From the NCBI GenBank assembly GCA_019351895.1, contig JABBOH010000020.1:1-64000 (forward strand): a stretch of 64,000 nt of DNA. The letters are read 5' to 3'. Shown piece after piece: positions 44,249-52,679 of this stretch. Every line of letters begins with the position of its first letter. The stretch's first letter is position 1. The translations under genes and the position numbers were made by a program. This stretch comes from Pseudomonadota bacterium. Its GTDB lineage: Bacteria > Pseudomonadota > Alphaproteobacteria > Acetobacterales > Acetobacteraceae. The notes beneath the pieces were generated by a model, which saw only the letters and a program-made list of their open reading frames with translations, was not told the DNA's origin and did no database searches.

Positions 44249-44977
44249 TCAGGAAAGCGTGCTTTCGAGCTGGTCCGCCGCCTGCTGGTGCTGAACCTTC
44301 CCCTTGATGATCTGCGTCGTTGAGACGCTCTTGCCGTAGAAGTTCTTGTCTTCCGGCTTATTGCTCGTGATGTCGGTTGCGCTGACCGTCGCCCCCGCGA
44401 AAGCGCCAGACTTGTTGGACCAGATGATCACATCGCCTTTCCCTACCGGCGCTTGCCCCTTCGCTGAATAATTAACGACTGTCAGGCCGGCATTAGCGCC
44501 GAGGGAGAAGTTGTTGGCCTGCGTGAAATCATGCATAGCCTTGCTGGTCATCAGCAGCATGATGGTTTCTCCCCCCGAACCGCCGGCCTGAGCACCCAAG
44601 GAGATCGAGCCGAGCGTCAGGAACGCGGGCTCGCTCCAGCCATTCGAGGTGCGCCTCACAAGAACGCCCTGACCACCCTTGCCGCCGATGATGAAGCCGC
44701 CTTTCCCCATGCTCGGGATGATGAACATACCTTTGCACTTCGTCATCAGGTTCGCGAAGTGCGAGTCGGACTTCATGTCCTGGACCGCCTTGGTGGCGTT
44801 CTGCAGAAGCCGGTCCGGCTTGCTGGCGTTTCCGCCGTTATTGCCGTTTCTGCTATCGTTGCTGGTGTTCGTCGCCTGATCGTTGGACGTGCTTTGGGCC
44901 ATGGCCGGAAGAGCCGTGAGGCTGGTCGCGCCGATCAAAGTCAAGCCGAGGGCCGCCGTCGTAATAGTTTTGCGCAT
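44249..44977 (-). CDS. Exported SYLF/Ysc84-domain protein, paralogue 2
   Basis: A 242-residue homologue of the neighbouring gene. The signal peptide is MRKTITTAALGLTLIGATSLTALPAMA, followed by an Asn/Ser/Thr-rich spacer (QSTSNDQATNTSNDSRNGNN). The SYLF domain has ATKAVQDMKSDSHFANLMTKCKGMFIIPSMGKGGFIIGGKGGQGVLV and SISLGAQAGGSGGETIMLLMTSKAM, closer to the family consensus than paralogue 1. AAGGAGATCCCT directly precedes the ATG at 44977; the track start at 45289 reaches into the intergenic region. It is probably anchored to or associated with the envelope; its function is unknown. Confidence 0.9.
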   Translation of the reverse strand: MRKTITTAALGLTLIGATSLTALPAMAQSTSNDQATNTSNDSRNGNNGGNASKPDRLLQNATKAVQDMKSDSHFANLMTKCKGMFIIPSMGKGGFIIGGKGGQGVLVRRTSNGWSEPAFLTLGSISLGAQAGGSGGETIMLLMTSKAMHDFTQANNFSLGANAGLTVVNYSAKGQAPVGKGDVIIWSNKSGAFAGATVSATDITSNKPEDKNFYGKSVSTTQIIKGKVQHQQAADQLESTLS

Positions 44978-44992
44978 AGGGATCTCCTTGCA

Positions 44993-45165
44993 TTTGCCGA
45001 GGCAAATTACGTTAGATGCCGTGTCATTTTGCACCATCTCTGCAGTGCGTTGGCGTCCCAGAGATGGCCGATCGAATGTGGGTTTCCAGGGAGCTTCGGC
45101 CGTCCGCACGCATGCGTGTAACATGTGGGCTGCAGGTAATTGCAGATGCAAATCGGCGCACGCGT
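44993..45165. promoter_or_regulatory. Palindrome-rich leader upstream of SYLF paralogue 2
   Basis: The 265-base gap between SYLF paralogue 2 and phnN holds several short symmetric sequences: TTTGCC-GA-GGCAAA (44993-45006, just before the ribosome-binding site), CACGCATGCGTG (45106-45117), CTGCA/TGCAG arms (45129-45144) and CACGCGTG (45158-45165). They could be operators or leader structure of the SYLF gene. No gene was found in the gap. Confidence 0.3.
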
Positions 45166-45242
45166 GACTGTCGCCAACATTACAGACGCGTAAGAGAGCC
45201 GAGGATCCGGGTAATCGAGGTCTCGGCCGCAGCGGTATGCGG

Positions 45243-45839
45243 CTACTCCGGCGCCGGAGCTTCAGATGGATGAGGCAGCGCCTGCACATTCTCCGCGATG
45301 CGATAAAGGAAGTCAGTAAGGGTCGCGACGCCGTGGGCGACGCTGGAGTCGTTCAGGATGGTGAAGACGGACAAGCCCTCAGGCGGCGGTGCTGCGCGTG
45401 CGAGGCGTGCCGCGATATCCGCCGGCGTCTCGCGCGCCCGGTCTCGCAGCCGGGCGGCACGAACCCGCTCAGACGCCGTGATCTCGATAACCGCGACCGG
45501 GAAGCGCTCCGCGGCGCTGACCAGAATGCTGCGGGAGACATTGGCGACGACCGTGCGTCCCGCTTCAAGGTCTTGAACTATATCCGCCGGCACGCCGTAG
45601 TGCAGCCCGTGCGCCTCCCAGTTCAGGGCGAAGCCGCCGGCCGCGCGCCGCGCATGAAAACCCGGCTCGTCAGCGACGTCATGATCTTCTTCCTGAGCAG
45701 GCCGCGTCACCACGCGCCGCACGAAGCGGAAGCGCGCGTCTCCCGCGAGCGCCTGGGCGGCCCCGGACAGCAGCGTATCCTTACCGGAGCCGGACGGGCC
45801 GACCACCAGCACAAGCAGTCCGGGCATCGCGCCGCTCAT
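45243..45839 (-). CDS. phnN: PhnN, ribose 1,5-bisphosphate phosphokinase
   Basis: A 198-residue guanylate-kinase-like enzyme that phosphorylates ribose 1,5-bisphosphate to PRPP, closing the C-P lyase pathway. The P-loop is VVGPSGSGKDTLL, RRVVTRPA is the nucleotide/phosphate segment, and the stretch ALNWEAHGLHYGV matches the family. The start overlaps the phnM stop (ATGA). It is the last gene of phnGHIJKLMN; the gap to the SYLF gene follows. Confidence 0.95.
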   Translation of the reverse strand: MSGAMPGLLVLVVGPSGSGKDTLLSGAAQALAGDARFRFVRRVVTRPAQEEDHDVADEPGFHARRAAGGFALNWEAHGLHYGVPADIVQDLEAGRTVVANVSRSILVSAAERFPVAVIEITASERVRAARLRDRARETPADIAARLARAAPPPEGLSVFTILNDSSVAHGVATLTDFLYRIAENVQALPHPSEAPAPE

Positions 45840-46972
45840 GCGACGCGCTGCCCCTCCCGCCAGACAGCCAGCGGAGCGGCCAGACCCTCGTGCCGCCGCA
45901 CGCGTACAAAATCGGCGCGGAGCCCGACGGCGATCCGCCCCCGGTCCGCAAGGCCCGCGAGCCGGGCCGGACCCGAGGTGACAAGCGCGACCGCCTCCGG
46001 CACCGGCATTCCTGCGTCGGCCGCGACAAAAGCCGCCTCCACCAGGGCACCCGGCACGTAGTCCGATGCCAGCGCATCGACGGCGCCGGCCGCCAGCAGT
46101 TCCGTCACCGCCACGTTGCCGGAATGCGAGCCGCCGCGAACGAGGTTGGGAGCACCTGCGATCACATCCATGCCGAGAGCGCGGGCCCCCTTCGCCGCCA
46201 CCAGACGCACTGGGAATTCGCTGATGCGGATGCCGTCGGCGTGGTTCTCCGCGACCTCCTCCAGCGTCTCGTCATCATGGCTTGCGAGCACAATGGCACG
46301 TCCGCGCACCATTTCCAGCAGGAGGCGGCGGTTGGGGCCTCGCAATTCGAGGCGGCGCGCCCGCAACTCCCCGATTTGCGCGTCCACGTCGGCGAGCGTG
46401 ATGCCGTCGAGCGTCTTGCGCTTCCGGAAGCGGTCGAGATCCGCATACTGGCCAACGCCGGGCGTGTGATCCATGAGGCTCACCATGCGCGTAAGCGGGT
46501 GGGGAACCACGCTCTCGACCAGCCCGAGCATGTTCTGCGCCGGCAACTCGCAGCGGAGATGGAGGAAGTGGTCGGACTTGAACAGTCCGACCGCCGCCAG
46601 CGCCGTGAGATCGGTAACGCCTTCCCGGAAGGTCCGCACGCGGTCGTCGATGTCGAAATTGAGGTTGCCGACGCAAAGGGCGTCGAAGACGGTCGTGACG
46701 CCCGCCGCCGCGCATTGCGCGTCATGGGCGACGAAGGCAGAGCGGGACGGCCAGCGCGCGCCGGGTCGGGGCTGAACCTGCCGCTCCAGATTGTCCGTGT
46801 GCAGGTCGATGATGCCGGGCATCAGGATGTCGCCGCCAAGATCCTGCGCCCCCGGCGCCGCGGACGATCCTTCGGCAATTTCGGCGATCCGGCCGTCACG
46901 GATGACGACCGTCCCCCGCAGCACGCGGTCGGCGAGCACGAGGTCAGCATTGGTCAGGATCGTCTCGATCAT
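45836..46972 (-). CDS. phnM: PhnM, alpha-D-ribose 1-methylphosphonate 5-triphosphate diphosphatase (copy 1)
   Basis: A 378-residue amidohydrolase-fold enzyme that removes pyrophosphate from the ribose-phosphonate triphosphate in the C-P lyase pathway. Metal ligands appear in IIDLHTDNLERQVQPRPG, VSLMDHTPGVGQY and VLASHDDETLEE, and the motif GAPNLVRGGSHSGNVAV is typical of PhnM. It overlaps phnL at its 5' end and phnN at its 3' end. A second, divergent phnM lies at 51533. Confidence 0.95.
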   Translation of the reverse strand: MIETILTNADLVLADRVLRGTVVIRDGRIAEIAEGSSAAPGAQDLGGDILMPGIIDLHTDNLERQVQPRPGARWPSRSAFVAHDAQCAAAGVTTVFDALCVGNLNFDIDDRVRTFREGVTDLTALAAVGLFKSDHFLHLRCELPAQNMLGLVESVVPHPLTRMVSLMDHTPGVGQYADLDRFRKRKTLDGITLADVDAQIGELRARRLELRGPNRRLLLEMVRGRAIVLASHDDETLEEVAENHADGIRISEFPVRLVAAKGARALGMDVIAGAPNLVRGGSHSGNVAVTELLAAGAVDALASDYVPGALVEAAFVAADAGMPVPEAVALVTSGPARLAGLADRGRIAVGLRADFVRVRRHEGLAAPLAVWREGQRVA

Positions 46973-47670
46973 GCGGCGGCCTGCAGCGGGGTGAGGTGGA
47001 ACAGGCGGTCCGCGATGGCGTCGCGCGTCGGCGTGTCATGGACGATGCCGAGAATGGCCGTGCCCGACGCTTTCGCCTCCCGCACCAGGGCCACCACGGC
47101 ATCACGATTATCCGCGTCGAGCGAGGCCGTCGGCTCGTCGAGCAATAGGATGGGATGGCCGCCGATGAAGCCCCTGGCGAGGTTCACGCGCTGCTGTTCG
47201 CCGCCCGAGAAGGTCGCGGGCGGCAGGGCGTGCAACGGCTCCGGCAGGTTCAGCCGGAGCAGCATGGTCCGCGCCCGCTCGACGGCCTCATCATGGGACG
47301 TGCCGCGCAGCGTCAGCGCTTCGGCCACGATCTCCAGCGTCGAGACCCGTGGGACGACACGGAGGAACTGACTGACATAGCCGAGCGTATCGCGCCGAAC
47401 CTCCAGCACCAGACGCGGATCGGCGCCAGCGAGATCGACCCAGTCGCCCCGGTGGCGCGCCAGGATGCGTCCGCCCTCGGCGCGATAGTTGCCGTAGAGG
47501 CTGCGCATCAGGGTGGACTTGCCGGTGCCCGATGGGCCCGAGAGCACGACGCACTCGCCCGCCGTGAGAGTGAGGTCGATATCCCGCAGCACCGGGATGC
47601 GGGTTCCCTTCTGGAGATGCAGGGTGAAGGACTTGGCCAGTCCCTCGGTTCGTAAAAGTGGCGCGCTCAT
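46969..47670 (-). CDS. phnL: PhnL, ABC-type ATPase of C-P lyase
   Basis: A 233-residue soluble ABC ATPase without permease partners. Walker A is LSGPSGTGKSTLM, signature FSGGEQQRVNLARG, Walker B ILLLDEPTASLD. PhnL is a companion of the C-P lyase core complex rather than a transporter. It overlaps phnK upstream and phnM downstream by ATGA junctions, keeping the order of the canonical operon. Confidence 0.95.
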   Translation of the reverse strand: MSAPLLRTEGLAKSFTLHLQKGTRIPVLRDIDLTLTAGECVVLSGPSGTGKSTLMRSLYGNYRAEGGRILARHRGDWVDLAGADPRLVLEVRRDTLGYVSQFLRVVPRVSTLEIVAEALTLRGTSHDEAVERARTMLLRLNLPEPLHALPPATFSGGEQQRVNLARGFIGGHPILLLDEPTASLDADNRDAVVALVREAKASGTAILGIVHDTPTRDAIADRLFHLTPLQAAA

Positions 47671-48455
47671 GCCTGCAACACCGAGCTCACGAGAAGCTGG
47701 GTATAGGGATGCTGGGGATCGTCCAGAACCTGATCGGTGAGGCCGGTCTCGACCACCTGACCGTGGCGCATCACCAGGATGCGGCCGGCGAGCAGGCGGG
47801 CGACCGCGATATCATGCGTGACCAGCACCACCGCGATGCCGAGCCGCGCGACGAGCGACCGGATGAGGTCGAGCAGGCGCGCCTGCACCGAGACATCGAG
47901 GCCACCGGTCGGTTCGTCCATAAAGACGAGGCGGGGATGGGTGGCGAGTGTGCGGGCGATCTGTAGCCGCTGCAGCATGCCGCCGGAGAAGGTGCGCGGC
48001 AGATCGTCGATGCGGTCGGCGCTGATCTCGACCTGCCGCAGCCGGTCGATGGCGGTGTCGCGGATGGAGCCGTAGTGGCGGGCACCCTGCGCCATCAGCC
48101 GTTCACCGACATTGCCCCCGGCGGAGACGCCCATGCGGAGCGCGTCGCGCGGGTTCTGGTGGACGAAGCCCCAGTCCGACCGATGCAGGGCGCGCAACTG
48201 CGGCGCGGGCATCGCGTGGACATCATGCGCGGCGCCCTCCGGGTCGCGATAGATCGCCTGCCCCATGTCGGGACGTGCGCGGCCGGACAGCACGTTGAGC
48301 AGCGTCGTCTTCCCCGAGCCACTTTCGCCGACGATGGCGAGCACCTCGCCAGGCCAGAGCGTTGCGTTCACTCCGTCCAAAGCCCGGATGGAGCCGAAGG
48401 ACAGGCGGAGGTCCCGCGCTTCAAGCAGGGGGGCGTCCAGAAGCGGCGCGTTCAT
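47667..48455 (-). CDS. phnK: PhnK, ABC-type ATPase of C-P lyase
   Basis: A 262-residue ABC ATPase with Walker A VGESGSGKTTLLN, the PhnK-specific insert EGAAHDVHAMPAPQLRALHRSDWGFVHQNPRDAL, signature FSGGMLQRLQIARTL and Walker B LVFMDEPTGGLD. PhnK binds the PhnGHIJ core in E. coli. It resembles dipeptide/nickel transporter ATPases, but the neighbours make it PhnK. Overlaps with phnJ and phnL indicate tight coupling. Confidence 0.95.
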   Translation of the reverse strand: MNAPLLDAPLLEARDLRLSFGSIRALDGVNATLWPGEVLAIVGESGSGKTTLLNVLSGRARPDMGQAIYRDPEGAAHDVHAMPAPQLRALHRSDWGFVHQNPRDALRMGVSAGGNVGERLMAQGARHYGSIRDTAIDRLRQVEISADRIDDLPRTFSGGMLQRLQIARTLATHPRLVFMDEPTGGLDVSVQARLLDLIRSLVARLGIAVVLVTHDIAVARLLAGRILVMRHGQVVETGLTDQVLDDPQHPYTQLLVSSVLQA

Positions 48456-49303
48456 GCGGCTTCTCCCGCCGCTTCGGCGATGTCCCGGCGGCTCGCGCAG
48501 TAGTCGGTGTCGGAACAGACGAACATCCGACCGCCGCGATCATCCGTCAGCACCTCGTCGAGGTAGCTGTCCCGCGCCCCGCAGAGCGCGCAGGGGTGCG
48601 GCGCACGGATGAGACGGAAGGGATGGTCGTCGAAATCAAGCGGACGGACGGAGGTAAAGGGCGGTACGGCATAGATGCGCTTCTCGCGCCCCGCGCCGAA
48701 TAGCTGCAGCGCCGGCATGCGGTGCATCTTCGGCGTGTCGAAGGCCGGGATCGGTGACGGCGACATGAGGTAGCGCCCGTTCACCATCACGGGGTAGTCG
48801 TAGCTGATGGCGATGTGGCCGAAGCGCGCGATGTCCTCGTAGAGCTTCACATGCATCAGCCCGTATTCGGCAAGCGCGTGCATCTGCCGTGTCTCGGCGC
48901 GGCTGGGCTCGAGCTTGGCCAGCGGCTCCGGCAGCGGCACCTGATAGACGAGGATCTGGTCGGCGCGCAGAGGCGTCTCCGGGATGCGGTGGCGCGTCTG
49001 GATGACCGTTGCCTTCGTGGTGCGCGTAGTCGTGGCGACACCCGCCGTGCGGGCGAAGAAGCGGCGGATGGAGACGGCGTTGGTGGTATCGTCAGCGCCC
49101 TGGTCGATGACCTTGAGCACGTCGTCCTGGCCGAGGATGGCGGCCGTCACCTGGATGCCGCCGGTGCCCCAGCCATAGGGCAGCGGCATCTCCCGCGCGC
49201 CGAAAGGCACCTGATGGCCGGGGATCGCCACCGCCTTGAGGATCGCGCGGCGGATCATCCGCTTCGTCTGCTCGTCCAGATAAGCGAAGTTGTAGCCGCT
49301 CAC
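48452..49303 (-). CDS. phnJ: PhnJ, radical-SAM C-P lyase catalytic subunit
   Basis: A 283-residue catalytic subunit that breaks the carbon-phosphorus bond of ribose 1-methylphosphonate phosphate to give methane and ribose cyclic phosphate. The cysteine pattern C-x2-C-x21-C-x5-C is complete (CALC...FVCSDTDYC) and holds the Fe-S cluster and catalytic cysteine. The N-terminus SGYNFAYLDEQTKRMIRRAILKAVAIPG is typical. The true start is the GTG at 49303 overlapping the phnI stop (GTGA); the 633-residue track ORF is an out-of-frame extension through phnI. Confidence 0.96.
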   Translation of the reverse strand: MSGYNFAYLDEQTKRMIRRAILKAVAIPGHQVPFGAREMPLPYGWGTGGIQVTAAILGQDDVLKVIDQGADDTTNAVSIRRFFARTAGVATTTRTTKATVIQTRHRIPETPLRADQILVYQVPLPEPLAKLEPSRAETRQMHALAEYGLMHVKLYEDIARFGHIAISYDYPVMVNGRYLMSPSPIPAFDTPKMHRMPALQLFGAGREKRIYAVPPFTSVRPLDFDDHPFRLIRAPHPCALCGARDSYLDEVLTDDRGGRMFVCSDTDYCASRRDIAEAAGEAA

Positions 49304-50406
49304 GGCGCCTCTCCCTCTGGTGCGGCGTCCTCGCCCGCGGTGCGCCGCATTCGCCGTATCGTTTCGAGTTCGCTCTGGAAGTCGACGTAGTGCGGCAATT
49401 TGAGATGCTCGACGAAGCCGGTCGCCTCGATATTGTCGCTGTGCGAGAGGACGAATTCGATGTCCTGCGCGGGCGCCGTCACATCCTCCCCAAACTCGCT
49501 GGCGCGCATCGAGCGGTCGACCAGCGCCATGCCCATGGCCTTGCGCTCGGCGTGGCCGAAGCAGAGCCCGTAGCCGCGGGTGAATTGCGCGGGCTCGGTC
49601 TTCGAGCCGCCGAACTGGTTTACCATCTCGCACTCCGTGAGGTCGATGCGGCCGATCTCGATGGCGAAGCCCAGCTCCGGCGGGACGATCTCGACGGCGA
49701 CCGCGCCGACGCGGATCTCGCCGACGAAGGGATGTGTGTTGCCGTAGCCGCGCTGGGTGGAATAGCCGAGTGCCAGCAGGAAGCCCTCGTCGCCGCGCGC
49801 CAGCGCCTGCAGCCGCACGTCCCGTCCGGCGGGGAAGGAAAGCGGCTCGCGCGTGAGGTCGGCGGGCGCCGCGTCGCCCGGCTGTTCGGCGCCCATCAGC
49901 CCTTCGCGATCGAGCAGGTCCATGACTCGGGGCATCGCGCGGCGGCCGGTATCGGTGGGGCGGGCGGGCGGGCGCATCTCCGTCTCGTCGAGCCGTTCGG
50001 CGGCGAGGCTGAAGTCCAGCAGACGGTGCGTGTAGTCGTAGGTCGGCCCGAGCACCTGACCGCCCGGGAGGTCCTTGTAGATCGCCGAGATCCGCCGCCG
50101 GATGACCATGGCCGCCGTCTCGACCGGCAGGGAGGAGGCGAAGCGGGGCAGGGTGGTGCGGTAGGCGCGCAGCAGGAAGGCCGCCTCGATGAGATCGCCC
50201 TGCGCCTGCTTGATGGCGAGCGCCGCGAGCCCTGTGTCGTGGCAGGATCCCTCGGCCATCACGCGGTCGACGGCGCGGCCGAGCTGTTCCTCGACCTGCC
50301 GGATACCGAGCGCGGGGATGGCGGGATCGCCTCGCCGCTCGCGCGCGAGCCAATCGTGGGCGGCGTCGATCGCCCGCTCCCCGCCTTTGACGGCGACATA
50401 AGCCAT
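49300..50406 (-). CDS. phnI: PhnI, C-P lyase core subunit
   Basis: A 368-residue subunit of the PhnGHIJ complex, starting MAYVAVKGGERAIDAAH with the conserved RQVEEQLGRAVDRVMAEGSCHD and RRISAIYKDLPGGQVLGPTYDYTHRLLDF. PhnI catalyses exchange of adenine from ATP for the phosphonate to form ribose 1-phosphonate triphosphate. The length matches the family. It starts 4 bases after phnH and overlaps phnJ. Confidence 0.96.
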   Translation of the reverse strand: MAYVAVKGGERAIDAAHDWLARERRGDPAIPALGIRQVEEQLGRAVDRVMAEGSCHDTGLAALAIKQAQGDLIEAAFLLRAYRTTLPRFASSLPVETAAMVIRRRISAIYKDLPGGQVLGPTYDYTHRLLDFSLAAERLDETEMRPPARPTDTGRRAMPRVMDLLDREGLMGAEQPGDAAPADLTREPLSFPAGRDVRLQALARGDEGFLLALGYSTQRGYGNTHPFVGEIRVGAVAVEIVPPELGFAIEIGRIDLTECEMVNQFGGSKTEPAQFTRGYGLCFGHAERKAMGMALVDRSMRASEFGEDVTAPAQDIEFVLSHSDNIEATGFVEHLKLPHYVDFQSELETIRRMRRTAGEDAAPEGEAP

Positions 50407-50410
50407 GGCC

Positions 50411-50983
50411 TTAGCCCTCTCCGATCCTCACGCTGCGAGGCAGCGCCAGAAAGTTGCCGCGCGCGCAGAGCATGAGGTCCAAACCGCGGGGAAAGAGCCG
50501 GTGATTGGCTTCCCATTGCGCGACGAAATCATCCGGCAGTCCAAGTGGGGCTATGACAGCCGGCGCCTCTAGTCCCGGACCATAGAGTGTGAGAGGCCGT
50601 CCGTCCGTGAGCCCCGGCACCTGCAGGATGATCGTGGCGGATGTCTCAGGTGCGGCGTCGCTCCCCGCGAACAGCTCGGCGAGCGGCGGCAAGGCGGTGA
50701 CGCAGAGGAAGGCCGCTTCGGCACGGCTCGGCGCGCGCACGACGCCGGCATGGAAGGCGAGCCAGTCCCAGCTCGGCATCAGCGGCTCGTCCAGCCACAG
50801 GGTGACATCGGCATCGACCAGGGTGAGCAGAACCGCGGCGGTCGCGGGATCGAGCGGGGGCGCCGCGATCGCATGCGACATCGCCGTGATGCTGCCGGGG
50901 CGGGACATGGCGCTCAGTACCGAGCGGAAGCAGGACTGAGCCTCCGCCACCGGATCCAGGAAGCCGGGTCTGTCGAGTGTCAT
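50411..50983 (-). CDS. phnH: PhnH, C-P lyase core subunit
   Basis: A 190-residue PhnH with the family stretches VAEAQSCFRSVLSAMSRPGSI, ALLTLVDADVTLWLD-type core (VLLTLVDADVTLWLDE) and LTLYGPGLE. It is a structural subunit of the PhnGHIJ complex with a PLP-transferase-like fold but no known activity. It overlaps phnG (ATGA) and lies 4 bases before phnI. Confidence 0.94.
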   Translation of the reverse strand: MTLDRPGFLDPVAEAQSCFRSVLSAMSRPGSITAMSHAIAAPPLDPATAAVLLTLVDADVTLWLDEPLMPSWDWLAFHAGVVRAPSRAEAAFLCVTALPPLAELFAGSDAAPETSATIILQVPGLTDGRPLTLYGPGLEAPAVIAPLGLPDDFVAQWEANHRLFPRGLDLMLCARGNFLALPRSVRIGEG

Positions 50984-51435
50984 GACCGCATTGTCGCGAG
51001 GGTGAAGAAATCGACGCGCGTCGCTTCGGCCTCGGCCCGGAGCCGGTCGTCGGCAGCGGCCAATGCGTCCGCGAGAGGGTCGATGACCGTCCGCTCCAGC
51101 CGGGGGCCGGCGTCTGGGTCCTGCAGGGCGGCATCGAGCGCGGCTGCGAGTTCAGCCTTCGGCGCGTCTCGTCCGGCGATATAGGCGTGGCCGGTCAGGC
51201 CATGCTCATTATGGACCGTGCAGCGCGTGACGGTCATCTCGCCGAGGTTGAAGGGCGCCCCGTTGCCGCCGGCCCGTCCCTGGACCATCACCAGACCGGT
51301 TTCCGGACCACGAAGCCGCCGATGCGACGGAAGCGGATCGACCGTCGCGAGACGTGCCTCGATCAGCGGCCGCTCGGCCCGCGCTAGGATCGCCATCCAT
51401 CTCTGCCGGCGGCTGATGAGATCTGGGTTCGACAT
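50980..51435 (-). CDS. phnG: PhnG, C-P lyase core subunit
   Basis: A 151-residue protein starting MSNPDLISRRQRWMAILARA, with conserved GPETGLVMVQGRAGGNGAPFNLGEMTVTRC and a C-terminal helix ending VDFFTLATMR. It is part of the PhnGHIJ core. The true start is the ATG at 51435, preceded by AGGTGA; the track start at 51549 would cross the promoter. It is the first gene of the phnGHIJKLMN operon, with an operator about 15 bases upstream of its start. Confidence 0.94.
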   Translation of the reverse strand: MSNPDLISRRQRWMAILARAERPLIEARLATVDPLPSHRRLRGPETGLVMVQGRAGGNGAPFNLGEMTVTRCTVHNEHGLTGHAYIAGRDAPKAELAAALDAALQDPDAGPRLERTVIDPLADALAAADDRLRAEAEATRVDFFTLATMRS

Positions 51436-51446
51436 CGTCACCTGAA

Positions 51447-51492
51447 ATTCATCTAGATGTCTAGACATTAAGCCGGCCGGCGGTATTGTCAA
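51447..51492 (-). promoter_or_regulatory. phnG promoter with overlapping palindromic operators
   Basis: On the minus strand TTGACA (51487-51492) and TAATGT (51465-51470) with a 16-base spacer form a good sigma-70-type promoter for phnG. The perfect palindrome ATGTCTAGACAT (51457-51468) overlaps the -10, and a second one, CATCTAGATG (51450-51459), overlaps the first. The 15-mer ATTCATCTAGATGTC (51447-51461) recurs exactly in front of phnD. Repression by a dimeric regulator, plausibly a PhnF-type GntR protein encoded elsewhere, is the simplest model. The same region serves the divergent phnM copy 2. Confidence 0.7.
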
Positions 51493-51532
51493 TTGCATTT
51501 GCAAGCCGAAGCGCGACGACGGGGGTAGGACC

Positions 51533-52669
51533 ATGAGCCTGAGCATCACCGGTGGCCGCGCATTGCTTCACGGGCGCGGCCTCGAACCGGCCGACATTCA
51601 TAGCGAGGCGGCGTTGCTCGTCGCTGAAGCGACCTCCGCGCGGCGGCTCGACGCGACGGGCCTGCTCGTGCTCCCCGGCATCGTCGATCTGCACGGTGAC
51701 GCTTTCGAGCGGCAGGTGCAGCCACGTCCAGGCGTCGATTTTCCGATGGATTTGGCAGTGGCCGAGACCGAGGCACAACTCCTCGCCAACGGAATCACCA
51801 CGGCCTTCCATGGCGTGACGCTCTCCTGGGAGCCGGGCTTGCGAAGCGCCCGCGCCTGGACGGCTCTGCTGGAGGCGCTTGCGGCGCATCGCCCCCGCCA
51901 GCTTTGCGATATGCGGGTGCACCTCCGGTGGGAGGCATTCAATCTCGGGGCGCTCGACCTCGCGCTCGCAGCGATCGAAGCCGGTGAGGTGCATCTGCTG
52001 GCCTTCAACGACCACACGCCGTCGATCCTGCGGAAGATGGCCGACCCCGTGACGGGCGCGAAATACAGCGACCGCGCGGGGATGAGCCTGGATGAATTCC
52101 GCGCGCTCGCGACCGAGGTCGGCGCCCGCGCACATGAGGTGCCGGAGGCGGCCCGGCGTGTGGCAAACTCCGCCCGCGCCTCCGGCATTCCGATGGCAAG
52201 CCATGACGATGTGAGCCCTGAGAGCCGCGCGATGTTCCGCGCCAAGGGCGCGCGCATCTCCGACTTTCCGATGAACGAGCCGACGGCTCGTGCCGCGACC
52301 GAGGCCGGCGACTGGGTGGTGATGGGCAGCCCCAACGTGGTGCGCGGCGGCTCGCATATGGGGTGGGCCTCCGCCGCCGCGATGGTCGGCGCAGGGCTGT
52401 GTCAGATCCTCACCAGCGACTATTTCTATCCGGCGCTGCTGCGGGCGGCCTTCGTCCTCGGCGAGCGGGACGGGCTGGCACGGAGTTGGGAGCTTATCTC
52501 GGCCAATCCCGCGGCGGCGGCGGGGCTGCATGATCGTGGCCGCATCGAGCCTGGCCGTCGCGCCGACCTCGTGGTGGTATCCGACACGCCGGCGCCGCAC
52601 GTCGTCGCCACCATCGCCGGCGGGCGGATTGCCTATCTCTCGGCCGAAGGGGTTTCCCGCTTGCAATGA
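51533..52669 (+). CDS. phnM: PhnM-type diphosphatase (copy 2, divergent)
   Basis: A 378-residue second PhnM-family amidohydrolase, with VDLHGDAFERQVQPRPGVDF, FNDHTPSIL, MASHDDVSPESRAMF and GSPNVVRGGSHMGW. It aligns along its whole length with copy 1 but is clearly diverged, for example HGDAFER against HTDNLER. TAGGA precedes the ATG. It is transcribed away from phnG from the shared operator region and converges on phnE. It may be a paralogue with a different phosphonate-ribose substrate, or the main enzyme, with copy 1 as back-up. Confidence 0.93.
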   Translation: MSLSITGGRALLHGRGLEPADIHSEAALLVAEATSARRLDATGLLVLPGIVDLHGDAFERQVQPRPGVDFPMDLAVAETEAQLLANGITTAFHGVTLSWEPGLRSARAWTALLEALAAHRPRQLCDMRVHLRWEAFNLGALDLALAAIEAGEVHLLAFNDHTPSILRKMADPVTGAKYSDRAGMSLDEFRALATEVGARAHEVPEAARRVANSARASGIPMASHDDVSPESRAMFRAKGARISDFPMNEPTARAATEAGDWVVMGSPNVVRGGSHMGWASAAAMVGAGLCQILTSDYFYPALLRAAFVLGERDGLARSWELISANPAAAAGLHDRGRIEPGRRADLVVVSDTPAPHVVATIAGGRIAYLSAEGVSRLQ

Positions 52670-52679
52670 GCGCGTTCCG

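Noticed and set aside
48452-50353. 633-residue ORF suggesting a PhnI-PhnJ fusion
   Set aside because: The first half is a wrong-frame reading of phnI. PhnJ starts at GTG 49303 in an ordinary GTGA overlap.
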